From: Pseudonocardia acidicola
GTDB lineage: Bacteria; Actinomycetota; Actinomycetes; Mycobacteriales; Pseudonocardiaceae
Reading direction: 5' to 3'
Length of the DNA: 59,614 nucleotides
NCBI RefSeq assembly: GCF_012911935.1
Contig: NZ_JAAXLA010000041.1
Span: 1-59,614, forward strand
The notes beneath the pieces were generated by a model that was given only the letters and a program-made list of their open reading frames with translations, was not told the DNA's origin and did no database searches. The translations under genes were made by a program, and so were the position numbers. Below are positions 32,652 to 40,703 of the stretch, piece by piece (the first letter of the stretch is position 1; every line of letters starts with the position of its first letter).

Positions 32652-33131
32652 GTGACCAGCAGCGCGATCGAGCTGATCGACGAGTTGGCGGGGTCCGGGC
32701 GGAGCGCACTGCGCGGGGTCGGGCGCCGGCTGCCGCAGATCGTGATCGGGCTCGCACTGCTGCTCACCGCGCTCGGTGGGGTGGCCCTCGCCGGCGCCGC
32801 CCTCGACGACCACGCGATCGACGCCCACCGGGTGGTGACCACCGCGGACGTGCTCGACGGGTCGAGTTTCGAGCGCACCCTGGTCCGGTTCTTGCTCCCG
32901 ACCGGGCAGATGGTGGTGCCCGAGCGCGGCGTGTTCTACCCGAACGCCCTCGCCGCCGGGGACACGATCACGATCGAGTACGACGCGGCCAAGCCCGAAC
33001 TCGTGCGCGTCGCCGGGCGCAGCGTGCTCGACGGCCTGGCGCCGATGGGTGCCGGCCTGCTGGGCGTCTGGGTCGTGCTGGGGCCGCTCGTGCTGTGGCT
33101 GCGCCGCCGACGCGCTCACGATCCCGCCTGA
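32652..33131 (+). CDS. DUF3592-type membrane protein
   Basis: A 159-residue protein with two membrane helices (IVIGLALLLTALGGVALAGA and MGAGLLGVWVVLGPLVLWL) around an external loop of about 75 residues. That loop contains a small beta domain (RVVTTADVLDGSSFERTLVR, then ERGVFYPNALAAGDTITIEY), the DUF3592 layout. Its GTG start is 93 bases from the divergent menF gene. It overlaps the EamA transporter gene by 16 bases, tail to tail. Function is unknown. Confidence 0.8.
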   Translation: MTSSAIELIDELAGSGRSALRGVGRRLPQIVIGLALLLTALGGVALAGAALDDHAIDAHRVVTTADVLDGSSFERTLVRFLLPTGQMVVPERGVFYPNALAAGDTITIEYDAAKPELVRVAGRSVLDGLAPMGAGLLGVWVVLGPLVLWLRRRRAHDPA

Positions 33132-34021
33132 ACCGGTGTCCGGTCGCGGGCGGCCAGCGCCACCCCGAGGACCGTCGTCGCCATCCCGGCCACCGCGATC
33201 CAGCCCAGCGTCTCGCCGAACATGAGCCACGCCATCAGCGCGGCGAGCCCCGGGACCAGGTAGAAGTAGCTGGTCACCTGTGACGCGGCGGCCCGGCGCA
33301 GCATCAGGAACAGCAGCGACAGCCCGCCCCCGGTGAGCACCAGCACCGAGAAGGCCAGCGAGCCGATGAGCTGCGGGGTCCACGCGATCCGGAACGACTC
33401 GAAGGCGAGGACGAACGGCAGCGTCACCACGATCGACGCGCCGAACTGCACGACCTGGCCGGTGCGCAGGTCGAAGTCGGGGCAGAAGTGCTTCTGGTAG
33501 AGCGTGCCGGCCGTGATCGCGAGCAGGGCCAGCGTGGTGAGACCGAGGGTCAGCCAGGACAGTCCGGTCGTGGTCAGCTTGCTCGACACCACCAGCGTCA
33601 CCCCGAGGAAGCCGAGCACCAGCCCGGCGCCCCGGCGCAGGCCCATCCGCTCCCCGAGCAGCCAGGCGACGACGGCGGTGAGGACCGGCTGCAGGTTCAC
33701 CACCAGCGCGGCCACCCCGGCCGGCATCCCGGCGGCGACCGCGGCCCACACCCCGCCGAGGTAGCCGGCCTGGATGCCGATCCCGGCCACCGCGATGTGC
33801 CCGGCCTGGCGCCCCCGCGGCCACGCCGCCCGGGCGATCAGGGCCAGCGCCCCCATCATCGCCACCACGCCGGCGTAGCGCAGGATCAGAAAGCTCAGCG
33901 GCTCGGCGTACGGCGCGGCGTACTTGGCGACGACGAACCCGGACGCCCAGATGATCGCGAACAGGAACGGCGTGGCCCGGACGGCCGGCGTGGGCCCCGC
34001 GGACGTCGATGTCGTGGCGAT
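33116..34021 (-). CDS. EamA/DMT-family membrane transporter, no canonical start codon
   Basis: A ten-helix drug/metabolite transporter of about 300 residues. Two EamA repeats are visible: TPFLFAIIWASGFVVAKYAA, VAAGMPAGVAALVVNLQPVL and LLGERMGLRRGAGLVLGFLG in the first, ASQVTSYFYLVPGLAALMAW and LFGETLGWIAVAGMATTVLG in the second. The first helix lies upstream of every ATG, GTG or TTG in frame; the frame opens after a TAG at 34033-34031 and the only start-like codon before it is ATC at 34021. A start at the GTG codons near 33877 would lose the first helix. Either translation begins at a rare codon or the gene has a 5' lesion. Substrate is unknown. Confidence 0.75.
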   Translation of the reverse strand: MATTSTSAGPTPAVRATPFLFAIIWASGFVVAKYAAPYAEPLSFLILRYAGVVAMMGALALIARAAWPRGRQAGHIAVAGIGIQAGYLGGVWAAVAAGMPAGVAALVVNLQPVLTAVVAWLLGERMGLRRGAGLVLGFLGVTLVVSSKLTTTGLSWLTLGLTTLALLAITAGTLYQKHFCPDFDLRTGQVVQFGASIVVTLPFVLAFESFRIAWTPQLIGSLAFSVLVLTGGGLSLLFLMLRRAAASQVTSYFYLVPGLAALMAWLMFGETLGWIAVAGMATTVLGVALAARDRTPVQAGS

Positions 34022-34071
34022 GCTCCGACCCTAGGTCGCCGACCCGCCCGGCCGCGAGACCCTGCGCGGCA

Positions 34072-34947
34072 TCACCCGCTCGCCCGCCACCAGCCGAACA
34101 CCTCATCCAGCACCCCCGGAACCGCGACCAGCAGCCCACCGGCCGGCAGCGGGTTCGCCCTGCCGTCCCGGTCGACGACGACGGCGCCCGCCTCCAGCGC
34201 CAGCCCGAGCGCGCCCGCGACGTCCCACTCGTGGTAGCTGTCCAGCACCGCCGCGACCGCGTGACCGAGCGCGACCTGGGCAACGGCCAGTGCCGCCGAC
34301 CCCAGCACCCGGATGCCCGTGTGCGCGGCCGCGGCCCGGCGCAGCAGCGGCTCGGTGACCTGCTCGGCGCAGACCAGGCCCCCCGACGGGCTGGTCCGGG
34401 GCGCGATCCGCACCGGCACCCCGTTGGAGCGCACCCCGCGGCCCCGGGCGGCGGCGTAGATCTGCGCCCGGTTCGGGTCCGCGATCACCCCCACGACCGG
34501 CCCCGACGAGTCGACCAGGGCCAGGCTGTAGGCGCACCACGGGAGCCCGGCGACGTAGTTCGCCGTGCCGTCGACCGGGTCGACCACCCAGCGGTACTCG
34601 GCGCCCGCCACCCCGGGGTCGGCCCCGTACTCCTCGCCGACGACCGGTATCCCGGGGAACTCCGCGGCCAGCACCCGGCGGGTGTGACGCTCCAGGGTCC
34701 GATCGGTGTCGGTGACCCAGTCGAAGGGGTTGGCCTTGTACTCGGCGCCGGGTGGGCCGTTCTCCGGCTCGCCGCACCGGCGGTCGCGCCCGGCGGTCGC
34801 GATGATCACCTCGGCGGCGTCGTTGGCCAGCCGCCCGGCGACCTCCAGCGCCCGGGACAGCAGCCCTGGTTCCACGGGCGGCGGCGCCGACATCCGGGGT
34901 ACGGGCATGGGGTGGACCGGAGTGCTCGGGTGAGGCAGGACCGTCAT
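34072..34947 (-). CDS. Inositol-monophosphatase-family protein
   Basis: A 291-residue magnesium-dependent phosphatase. Metal-site motifs: PFDWVTDTDRTLERHTRRVL, VVGEEYG (first Glu), WVVDPVDGTANYVAGLPWC (the DPxDGT motif) and SYHEWDVAGALGLALEAGAV (the WDxAG motif). Substrates in the family include inositol-1-phosphate, histidinol-phosphate and fructose-1,6-bisphosphate. In actinobacteria it could serve inositol synthesis for phosphatidylinositol and mycothiol, which agrees with the mannosyltransferase-like gene next door, but this is context only. The ATG at 34947 is chosen; an ATG at 34908 is also possible. It is divergent from the glycosyltransferase gene over 166 bases. Confidence 0.88.
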   Translation of the reverse strand: MTVLPHPSTPVHPMPVPRMSAPPPVEPGLLSRALEVAGRLANDAAEVIIATAGRDRRCGEPENGPPGAEYKANPFDWVTDTDRTLERHTRRVLAAEFPGIPVVGEEYGADPGVAGAEYRWVVDPVDGTANYVAGLPWCAYSLALVDSSGPVVGVIADPNRAQIYAAARGRGVRSNGVPVRIAPRTSPSGGLVCAEQVTEPLLRRAAAAHTGIRVLGSAALAVAQVALGHAVAAVLDSYHEWDVAGALGLALEAGAVVVDRDGRANPLPAGGLLVAVPGVLDEVFGWWRASG

Positions 34948-35113
34948 GCCGCCCCAGCGTCGGCGTGTCGGGTGTCTCGGGTGAGACCCGCAGGTGACGG
35001 ATGGCCGATCACCCGGCCAACTCCGCGACCGGCACGGGCTGTTGGGCCTGCGTTCTGCCACCTGTCAGCCCGGCGTCGGCTCGCGGGCCGCCTGCGGGTG
35101 CACCGTCTGCGGT

Positions 35114-36277
35114 GTGCGCGTGGCGATCGTGTCCGAGTGCTTCCTACCCGTGGTCAACGGTGTGACCAACTCGGTGCTCCGGGTCCTCGAGCACCTTGGC
35201 GAGGCCGGCCATCAGGCCCTGGTCATCGCGCCCGGAACCGATGAACCGGCCTCCCACGACGGGGTACCGGTGGTGCGGGTGCCCGCGGTGGACCTCCCGG
35301 TGGTCAACTCGATGCCGGTCGGGATGCCCAGCCGGCGCATCCTCAAGGCGCTGCGTGCGTTCGCCCCCGACGTGGTGCATCTGGCGGCGCCGTTCGTCGT
35401 CGGCGCGCGCGGGCTGGCGGCGGCCCGCCGGCTCGGGATCCCGACGGTGGCGATCTACCAGACCGACGTGGCCGGATTCGCGGGCTCCTACGGGCTCGGG
35501 CTGACGGCGCGCGCGGCGTGGCGCTGGACCTGCCGGCTGCACAGCCAGGCGGACCGGACGCTGGCGCCGTCGAGCTGGGCCGCCGAGGCGCTGCAGGGCC
35601 GCGGCGTGCCGCGGGTGCACCAGTGGGCGCGCGGCGTCGACACCCGCCGGTTCACCCCGTCCAAGCGTGATGCCGGGCTGCGCGCGGAGCTCGCCCCCGG
35701 TGGTGAGCTGCTGGTCGGGTACGTGGGCCGGCTGGCGCCGGAGAAGCAGGTCGAGCGCCTGGCGGCGCTGGCCGGCGTGCCCGGGGTCCGGCTGGTCGTG
35801 GTGGGCGCCGGGCCCAGCGAGGAGCGGCTGCGCGCCCTGCTGCCGGCGGCGGCGTTCCTCGGTTTCCGCGGCGGGGACGAGCTGGCGCGGATCTACGCGT
35901 CGCTGGACGTCTTCGTGCACACCGGGCCGTCCGAGACGTTCTGCCAGGCCGTGCAGGAGGCGCTCGCGTCCGGGCTGCCGGTGGTGGCCCCCGATGCGGG
36001 TGGCCCGCGTGACCTGGTGCTGCCCGGCCGCACCGGGTTCCTGGTGCCGCCGCGCCCCGACGGGACCGAGGCCGGTGACCCGGGCGCGGTGGCGGCGGAC
36101 GCGCAGCTGCGCGAGGCGGTGATCGCGCTGACCGACCCGGCTCTGCGCGCGGCGTTCGGTGCCGCCGCCCGGCAGTCGGTGCTGCGCCGGACCTGGTCCA
36201 CGGTGTGCGACGAACTCCTCGCGCACTACGCCGACGTGGTCGGTGCGGCGGCGCACCGGCCGGCCCGGGCCGCCTGA
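35114..36277 (+). CDS. GT4 glycosyltransferase, MgtA/PimB-like
   Basis: A 387-residue GT-B retaining glycosyltransferase. The N-terminal start VRVAIVSECFLPVVNGVTNS is the classical MgtA/PimB-type opening. The acceptor side includes AIYQTDVAGFAGSYGLGL; the nucleotide-sugar side has YVGRLAPEKQVERLAAL, then FVHTGPSETFCQAVQEALAS with the E-x7-E motif, and DAGGPRDLVLPGRTGFLVPP. In mycobacteria this mannosyltransferase lies beside menG, as here. It is thought to mannosylate a glycolipid such as a glucuronosyl-diacylglycerol. A GTG start is taken just before the first strand. Sugar and acceptor are inferred by synteny. Confidence 0.88.
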   Translation: MRVAIVSECFLPVVNGVTNSVLRVLEHLGEAGHQALVIAPGTDEPASHDGVPVVRVPAVDLPVVNSMPVGMPSRRILKALRAFAPDVVHLAAPFVVGARGLAAARRLGIPTVAIYQTDVAGFAGSYGLGLTARAAWRWTCRLHSQADRTLAPSSWAAEALQGRGVPRVHQWARGVDTRRFTPSKRDAGLRAELAPGGELLVGYVGRLAPEKQVERLAALAGVPGVRLVVVGAGPSEERLRALLPAAAFLGFRGGDELARIYASLDVFVHTGPSETFCQAVQEALASGLPVVAPDAGGPRDLVLPGRTGFLVPPRPDGTEAGDPGAVAADAQLREAVIALTDPALRAAFGAAARQSVLRRTWSTVCDELLAHYADVVGAAAHRPARAA

Positions 36278-36279
36278 GC

Positions 36280-37389
36280 GTGCGCATCGTCCAGCTGGCG
36301 AACTTCTACGGACCACGCTCCGGAGGGCTGCGCACCGCGTTGCACCATCTCGGCGCCGGGTACGCCGCTCGCGGGCACGAGGTGGTGCTGGTCGTGCCCG
36401 GGCCGCGTCACGGCGTCGAGATGCTGCCCGGCGGGATCCGGCGGATCACCGTCGCGGCTCCGCAGCTGCCCGGGACCGGCGGTTACCGGGCCGTCGATCC
36501 GTGGCGGGTGCAGCGGCTGCTCGGCACGCTGCGGCCCGACGCGATCGAGGTGTCCGACCGGCTCACCCTGCGTGGGCTCGGCGCCTGGGCGGCCCGCCGC
36601 GGGGTGCCCGGCGTGGTGATCTCGCACGAGCGGCTGGACCGGCTGCTCGGCCAGTTCCTGCTGCCCGCGCCCGCCGCCCGGCGGGTCGCCGATGTGGCGA
36701 ACGCCCGGATGGCGGCGGCCTACGACACGGTCGTGTGCACCACGTCGTTCGCGCGGGCGGAGTTCGACCGGATCGGGGCGGCCAACGTCCGGCAGGTCCC
36801 GCTCGGGGTGGATCTGACGACGTTCTCGCCGTTGCATCACGACGCGCGCCTGCGCACGTCCTTGGCCGAGGGGGCGGACGCGCTGCTGGTGCACTGCGGG
36901 CGGCTGTCGCCGGAGAAGCATCCGGAGCGCAGCATCGACACCGTCGCCGCGCTGCGCGACGGGGGGCACCGGGTGCGGCTGGTGGTGGCCGGCGACGGGC
37001 CGAAGCGGTCGGCGCTGGAGCGGCGGGCGGCGGGGCTGCCGGTCACCTTCATCGGGTTCGTGCCGGAACGGCCCCGGCTGGCCCGGCTGCTCGCGTCGGC
37101 CGACGTGTCGCTGGCGCCGGGCCCGCACGAGACGTTCGGGCTGTCCGCACTCGAGGCGCTCGCCAGCGGGACGCCGGTGGTGGTGTCGGCGTCGTCGGCG
37201 TTGCCGGAGATCGTCCGGCCGTCCTGCGGGGCGGCCGCGGCCGACGATCCGGACGCGTTCGCCGCCGGGGTGAGCGGGCTGCTGGCCGGTGACGAGGCGG
37301 TGCGCCGGACGGCGGCCCGCGCCCGCGCCGAACAGTTCGGCTGGCCGGCCTCGGTCGACCGCATGCTGGCCGCGCTCACAGGCGCCTGA
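36280..37389 (+). CDS. Second GT4 glycosyltransferase
   Basis: A 369-residue GT-B enzyme of family 4, two bases after the preceding one. It begins VRIVQLANFYGPRSGGLRTA, has VISHERLDRLLGQFLLP near the acceptor cleft, and a donor half with LVHCGRLSPEKHPERSI, VVAGDGPKRSALERRA and LAPGPHETFGLSALEALASG (E-x7-E). The two enzymes share fold but not close sequence, so they are not recent duplicates. They probably act in succession on one glycolipid or glycan. The pairing extends the mycobacterial arrangement, where only one such gene precedes menG. A GTG start gives the family N-terminus. Confidence 0.88.
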   Translation: MRIVQLANFYGPRSGGLRTALHHLGAGYAARGHEVVLVVPGPRHGVEMLPGGIRRITVAAPQLPGTGGYRAVDPWRVQRLLGTLRPDAIEVSDRLTLRGLGAWAARRGVPGVVISHERLDRLLGQFLLPAPAARRVADVANARMAAAYDTVVCTTSFARAEFDRIGAANVRQVPLGVDLTTFSPLHHDARLRTSLAEGADALLVHCGRLSPEKHPERSIDTVAALRDGGHRVRLVVAGDGPKRSALERRAAGLPVTFIGFVPERPRLARLLASADVSLAPGPHETFGLSALEALASGTPVVVSASSALPEIVRPSCGAAAADDPDAFAAGVSGLLAGDEAVRRTAARARAEQFGWPASVDRMLAALTGA

Positions 37390-37395
37390 CCGGCG

Positions 37396-37453
37396 CCGAG
37401 TGCCACACCACGGTCGTCGACGCATGATCGAACCACCGTGGCGTGGCACTCGG
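37396..37453. repeat. Palindromic element between glycosyltransferase and menG genes
   Basis: 19-base arms (CCGAGTGCCACACCACGGT and its near-complement with one G-U type mismatch) around a 20-base centre. It occupies most of the 109-base gap. The architecture resembles the elements at 16786 and 57423. It may act as a terminator or as mRNA processing structure between genes transcribed in the same direction. Confidence 0.7.
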
Positions 37454-37498
37454 TGGCCGGGCGCGCCGGACGGGGCGTGCCGCCGTAGGGTCGCAACC

Positions 37499-38188
37499 GT
37501 GGCCCGCGCCGATCTCGACAAGGACCCCGACGACGTCGCCGCGATGTTCGACGGCGTCGCACGGCGGTACGACCTGACCAACACGGTGCTGACCGGGGGG
37601 CAGGACCGGCGGTGGCGCTCGCTGACCCGCGAGGCGCTCGCGTTGCGGCCCGGCGAGCGGGTGCTCGACCTGGCCGCGGGCACGGCGGTGTCGACGGTGT
37701 CGCTGGCCCGGTCCGGCGCCTGGTGCGTGGCGGCGGACTTCTCGCTGGGCATGCTCTGCGCCGGGCACAAGCGCGCCGTGCCGAAGGTGGCCGCCGACGC
37801 GTTGCACCTGCCGTTCCGCGACGGCGTCTTCGACGCGGTGACGATCTCGTTCGGTCTGCGTAACGTCGCCGACCCGGACGCGGCGCTCGCCGAGCTCGCC
37901 CGGGTCACCCGGCCCGGGGGGCGGCTGGTGGTGTGCGAGTTCGGTACCCCGACGTGGACCCCGTTCCGGGTGGCCTACCACGACGTCGTGCTCAAGCACG
38001 TGCTGCCTGCGGTCGCCGAGCGGGTGTCGTCCAATCCGGAGGCCTACACCTACCTCGCGGAATCGATCCGGGCCTGGCCCGCGCAGCCGCTGCTGGCGAC
38101 GCGTATCGCCGCCGCCGGCTGGGCCGACGTGGCGTGGCGGGATCTGACTTTCGGCGCTGTCGCGCTGCACCGCGCGCGCCGGCCCTGA
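37499..38188 (+). CDS. menG: Demethylmenaquinone methyltransferase
   Basis: SAM-dependent UbiE/COQ5-family enzyme of 229 residues that methylates demethylmenaquinone, the last core step. Motifs: MFDGVARRYDLTNTVLTGGQ (the FDxxAxxYD family start), VLDLAAGTAVSTVSLARSG (SAM site), FDAVTISFGLRNVADPDAAL, and VTRPGGRLVVCEFGTPTW. The C-terminal segment YTYLAESIRAWPAQPLLATR is also typical. The GTG at 37499 is chosen since the residues before it are non-homologous. In mycobacteria the orthologue also follows the MgtA-type gene and precedes the MenJ reductase, the same order as here. Confidence 0.94.
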   Translation: MARADLDKDPDDVAAMFDGVARRYDLTNTVLTGGQDRRWRSLTREALALRPGERVLDLAAGTAVSTVSLARSGAWCVAADFSLGMLCAGHKRAVPKVAADALHLPFRDGVFDAVTISFGLRNVADPDAALAELARVTRPGGRLVVCEFGTPTWTPFRVAYHDVVLKHVLPAVAERVSSNPEAYTYLAESIRAWPAQPLLATRIAAAGWADVAWRDLTFGAVALHRARRP

Positions 38189-38331
38189 AAGGGCCCGTGA
38201 CGAAGCTCTCCCCGCGTCCGCGCGGGTAACGATCATGTTTCGCCCGGAATCGGGGCGGACATTCCGGCACATGGCGTGACGGACCGGGCGCGCATGATCT
38301 GGACGCGGCGCATAGACTCGCCCACGGACTT

Positions 38332-38347
38332 CGTGAATCTGTTCACA
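38332..38347 (+). promoter_or_regulatory. CRP/GlxR-like site at the menJ start
   Basis: CGTGA-ATCTGT-TCACA matches the TGTGA-N6-TCACA consensus at nine of ten conserved positions. It lies immediately before the AGGAG of menJ and just after a CATAGACT sequence (38321-38328) that could be a -10 box, so a bound protein would overlap the start of transcription. Confidence 0.5.
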
Positions 38348-38356
38348 AGGAGCCGC

Positions 38357-39673
38357 ATGGCCGCGCCCGGACCCACCACCGGCGCCGGGACCCGACACCC
38401 GGACGCCGAGGCTGACGTGATCGTCGTCGGCGCCGGTCCGGCGGGCTCCACCGCTGCCGCGTACCTCGCCCGTGCCGGACTCGACGTTCTGCTGCTGGAG
38501 AAGTCGACCTTCCCCCGGCCCAAGGTCTGCGGTGACGGCCTCACCCCGCGCGGGATGAAGCAGCTGATCGATCTCGGCATCGACTGCTCCGAGCGGAACG
38601 GCTGGCTGCACAACAAGGGCCTGCGCGTGGTCGGCGGCGGGGTCAGTCTGGAACTCGAGTGGCCGACGCTGGCGTCGTTCCCGGACTACGGCGCGGTGCG
38701 GCCCCGGCAGGACTTCGACGAGTTGCTCGCGCGGCACGCGGAGAAGTGCGGTGCCCGGCTGCACGAGGACACCGCGGTCACCGAGGCGGTGACCGACGAG
38801 CGGAGCGGCCGGGTCACCGGGGTCGCCGGACATGTCGGCAAGGGCAAGGACAGGCGCCCGGTCAGCTTCCGCGCGCCGCTCACCCTCGCCTGCGACGGCG
38901 TGTCCGCCCGGGTGGCGCTGAGCCTGGGCATGGCCAGGCGCGACGACCGCCCGATGGGTGTCGCGGTCCGCCGGTACTACACCAGCCCGCGCAGCCACGA
39001 CGACTACCTCGAGTCGCACCTCGAACTGTGGGACCGCAGGGATCCGGCGCGGCCCCGGCTCCTGCCCGGCTACGGCTGGATCTTCGGGATGGGCGACGGC
39101 ACGTCCAACGTCGGGCTGGGCATCCTGTCCACCAGCCGGGCGTTCGGTTCGACCGACTACCGGGCGCTGCTCACGTCCTGGCTCGACGGGACTCCGCAGG
39201 AGTGGGGCTACCGCGAGGAGAACGCGATCGGCCAGGTCGGCGGCGCCGCGCTGCCGATGGGCTTCAACCGGACCCCGCACTACCGGCCGGGCCTGCTGCT
39301 CGTCGGTGACGCCGGCGGGATGGTCAACCCGTTCAACGGCGAGGGCATCGCCTACGCGATGGAGTCGGCCGCGATCGCGGCCCGCTGCGCGGTGCAGGGA
39401 CTGGCCCGCGCGGGTGCGTCCCGGGAGGCCGCGCTCGCCGCGTACCCGGCCCGGATGAGCCAGGCGCTGGGCGGCTACTACCGGATCGGGAACACCTTCT
39501 CGAAGCTGATCGGCAACCCTGCGGTCATGCATATCGCGACCCGGCACGGGTTGCCGCGCAAGACGGTGATGGCGTTCCTGCTCAAGTTGCTCGCGAATCT
39601 CTACGACCCCGAGGAAGGCAATATCAGCGACCGGGTCATCACCGCGATGACCAGGCTCGCACCGAGTTTGTAG
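38357..39673 (+). CDS. menJ: Menaquinone-chain reductase (geranylgeranyl-reductase family)
   Basis: A 438-residue FAD-dependent reductase. The dinucleotide fold VIVVGAGPAGSTAAAYLARA is near the N-terminus, PRPKVCGDGLTPRGMKQLID is the family-specific substrate loop, and the second FAD motif is LLVGDAGGMVNPFNGEGIAY. The mycobacterial orthologue (Rv0561c) reduces one double bond of the menaquinone side chain, giving MK-9(II-H2); partly saturated menaquinones are a hallmark of actinobacteria. AAGGAG sits 5 bases before the ATG. The gene lies between menG and nuoA, so quinone finishing and complex I are contiguous. Confidence 0.9.
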   Translation: MAAPGPTTGAGTRHPDAEADVIVVGAGPAGSTAAAYLARAGLDVLLLEKSTFPRPKVCGDGLTPRGMKQLIDLGIDCSERNGWLHNKGLRVVGGGVSLELEWPTLASFPDYGAVRPRQDFDELLARHAEKCGARLHEDTAVTEAVTDERSGRVTGVAGHVGKGKDRRPVSFRAPLTLACDGVSARVALSLGMARRDDRPMGVAVRRYYTSPRSHDDYLESHLELWDRRDPARPRLLPGYGWIFGMGDGTSNVGLGILSTSRAFGSTDYRALLTSWLDGTPQEWGYREENAIGQVGGAALPMGFNRTPHYRPGLLLVGDAGGMVNPFNGEGIAYAMESAAIAARCAVQGLARAGASREAALAAYPARMSQALGGYYRIGNTFSKLIGNPAVMHIATRHGLPRKTVMAFLLKLLANLYDPEEGNISDRVITAMTRLAPSL

Positions 39674-39702
39674 TAAGGCTGTCCTGAATACGGCCGCATG
39701 AT

Positions 39703-39721
39703 CGACCCGACCTAGGGTCGG
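39703..39721. promoter_or_regulatory. Inverted repeat upstream of nuoA
   Basis: CCGACC-TAG-GGTCGG, perfect 6-base arms nested in a wider CGACCC...GGGTCG symmetry, 53 bases before the nuoA start. It falls in the only gap (101 bases) between menJ and the complex I operon, so it is either a nuo operator or a menJ terminator stem without a T-run. Confidence 0.4.
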
Positions 39722-39774
39722 CCGGACGGTGTCGATCAGGGAAAACTGACCGCGCAGACGACGAAGGTGTCACG

Positions 39775-40140
39775 ATGCTCGATCCCTATCTCCCGCTGGT
39801 GCTGATGTTCGCACTGGCCGGCGCGTTCGCACTGTTCTCGGTGACGGCCGCGCCCTACATCGGGCCGCGGCGCTACAACCGGGCCAAGCTGGACTCCTAC
39901 GAGTGCGGGATCGAGCCGTCGCCGCAGCCGATCGTGGGTGGTGGCCGGGTTCCGGTCGCCTTCTACCTGACGGCGATGCTGTTCATCCTCTTCGACATCG
40001 AGACGATTTTCCTCTACCCGTTCGCGGTCAACGCCGACGCGCTGGGCCTGTTCGGGCTGGTGGAGATCGTGCTGTTCATCGCCACGGTCGGCTTCGCCTA
40101 CACCTACGTGTGGCGGCGCGGCGGGCTGGATTGGAACTGA
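39775..40140 (+). CDS. nuoA: NADH-quinone oxidoreductase subunit A
   Basis: A 121-residue membrane subunit with three helices (LMFALAGAFALFSVTAAPYI, AFYLTAMLFILFDIETIFLY and IVLFIATVGFAYTYVW). The conserved external loop contains KLDSYECGIEPSPQP with the quinone-site Cys and Glu. It begins the nuoA-N operon. In complex I, NuoA forms part of the tunnel next to NuoH and NuoJ. GAAGGTG precedes the ATG, and nuoB starts 4 bases after the stop. Confidence 0.95.
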   Translation: MLDPYLPLVLMFALAGAFALFSVTAAPYIGPRRYNRAKLDSYECGIEPSPQPIVGGGRVPVAFYLTAMLFILFDIETIFLYPFAVNADALGLFGLVEIVLFIATVGFAYTYVWRRGGLDWN

Positions 40141-40144
40141 GGTC

Positions 40145-40696
40145 ATGGGTCTCGAAGAGCACCTGCCGAACGGCGTCCTGCTGACCAGCGTCGAGAAGCT
40201 GGTCAACTGGACCCGCAAATCCTCGCTGTGGCCGGCCACCTTCGGGCTGGCCTGCTGCGCGATCGAGATGATGACGACCGGCGCCCCGCGCTACGACCTG
40301 GCGCGATTCGGCATGGAGGTCTTCCGGGCCTCACCGCGGCAGGCCGATCTGATGATCGTCGCGGGCCGGGTGAGCAACAAGATGGCCCCCGTTCTCCGGC
40401 AGATCTACGACCAGATGCCGGAACCGCGATGGGTGCTGGCGATGGGGGTCTGCGCCTCCTCGGGCGGGATGTTCAACAACTACGCGGTCGTGCAGGGTGT
40501 CGACCACGTGGTGCCGGTGGACATGTACCTGCCGGGATGCCCGCCGCGCCCGGAAATGCTGATGGACGCGATTCTCAAGATCCACGCCAAGATCATGGAC
40601 GAGCCGCTGGGCCAGAAGCGCGCTGCGGCGCTGGCCGAGAGCGGGCACAGGACCGAGCTGATCCCGTCCTCGATCAAGTACGCGAAGAAGAAGTGA
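40145..40696 (+). CDS. nuoB: NADH-quinone oxidoreductase subunit B
   Basis: A 183-residue peripheral subunit that carries cluster N2, the last Fe-S centre before quinone. Ligands: the tandem Cys in GLACCAIEMM, the Cys in MGVCASSGGMFNNY and that in YLPGCPPRPEMLMD. The N-terminus (LPNGVLLTSVEKLVNWTRKS) is typical of actinobacterial NuoB. nuoC follows after 7 bases. Confidence 0.96.
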   Translation: MGLEEHLPNGVLLTSVEKLVNWTRKSSLWPATFGLACCAIEMMTTGAPRYDLARFGMEVFRASPRQADLMIVAGRVSNKMAPVLRQIYDQMPEPRWVLAMGVCASSGGMFNNYAVVQGVDHVVPVDMYLPGCPPRPEMLMDAILKIHAKIMDEPLGQKRAAALAESGHRTELIPSSIKYAKKK

Positions 40697-40703
40697 TCCA
40701 GCG

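Noticed and set aside
37376..39547. Long minus-strand frame opposite menG and menJ
   Set aside because: Antisense shadow with no motif. It spans two well-supported plus-strand genes and a palindrome.
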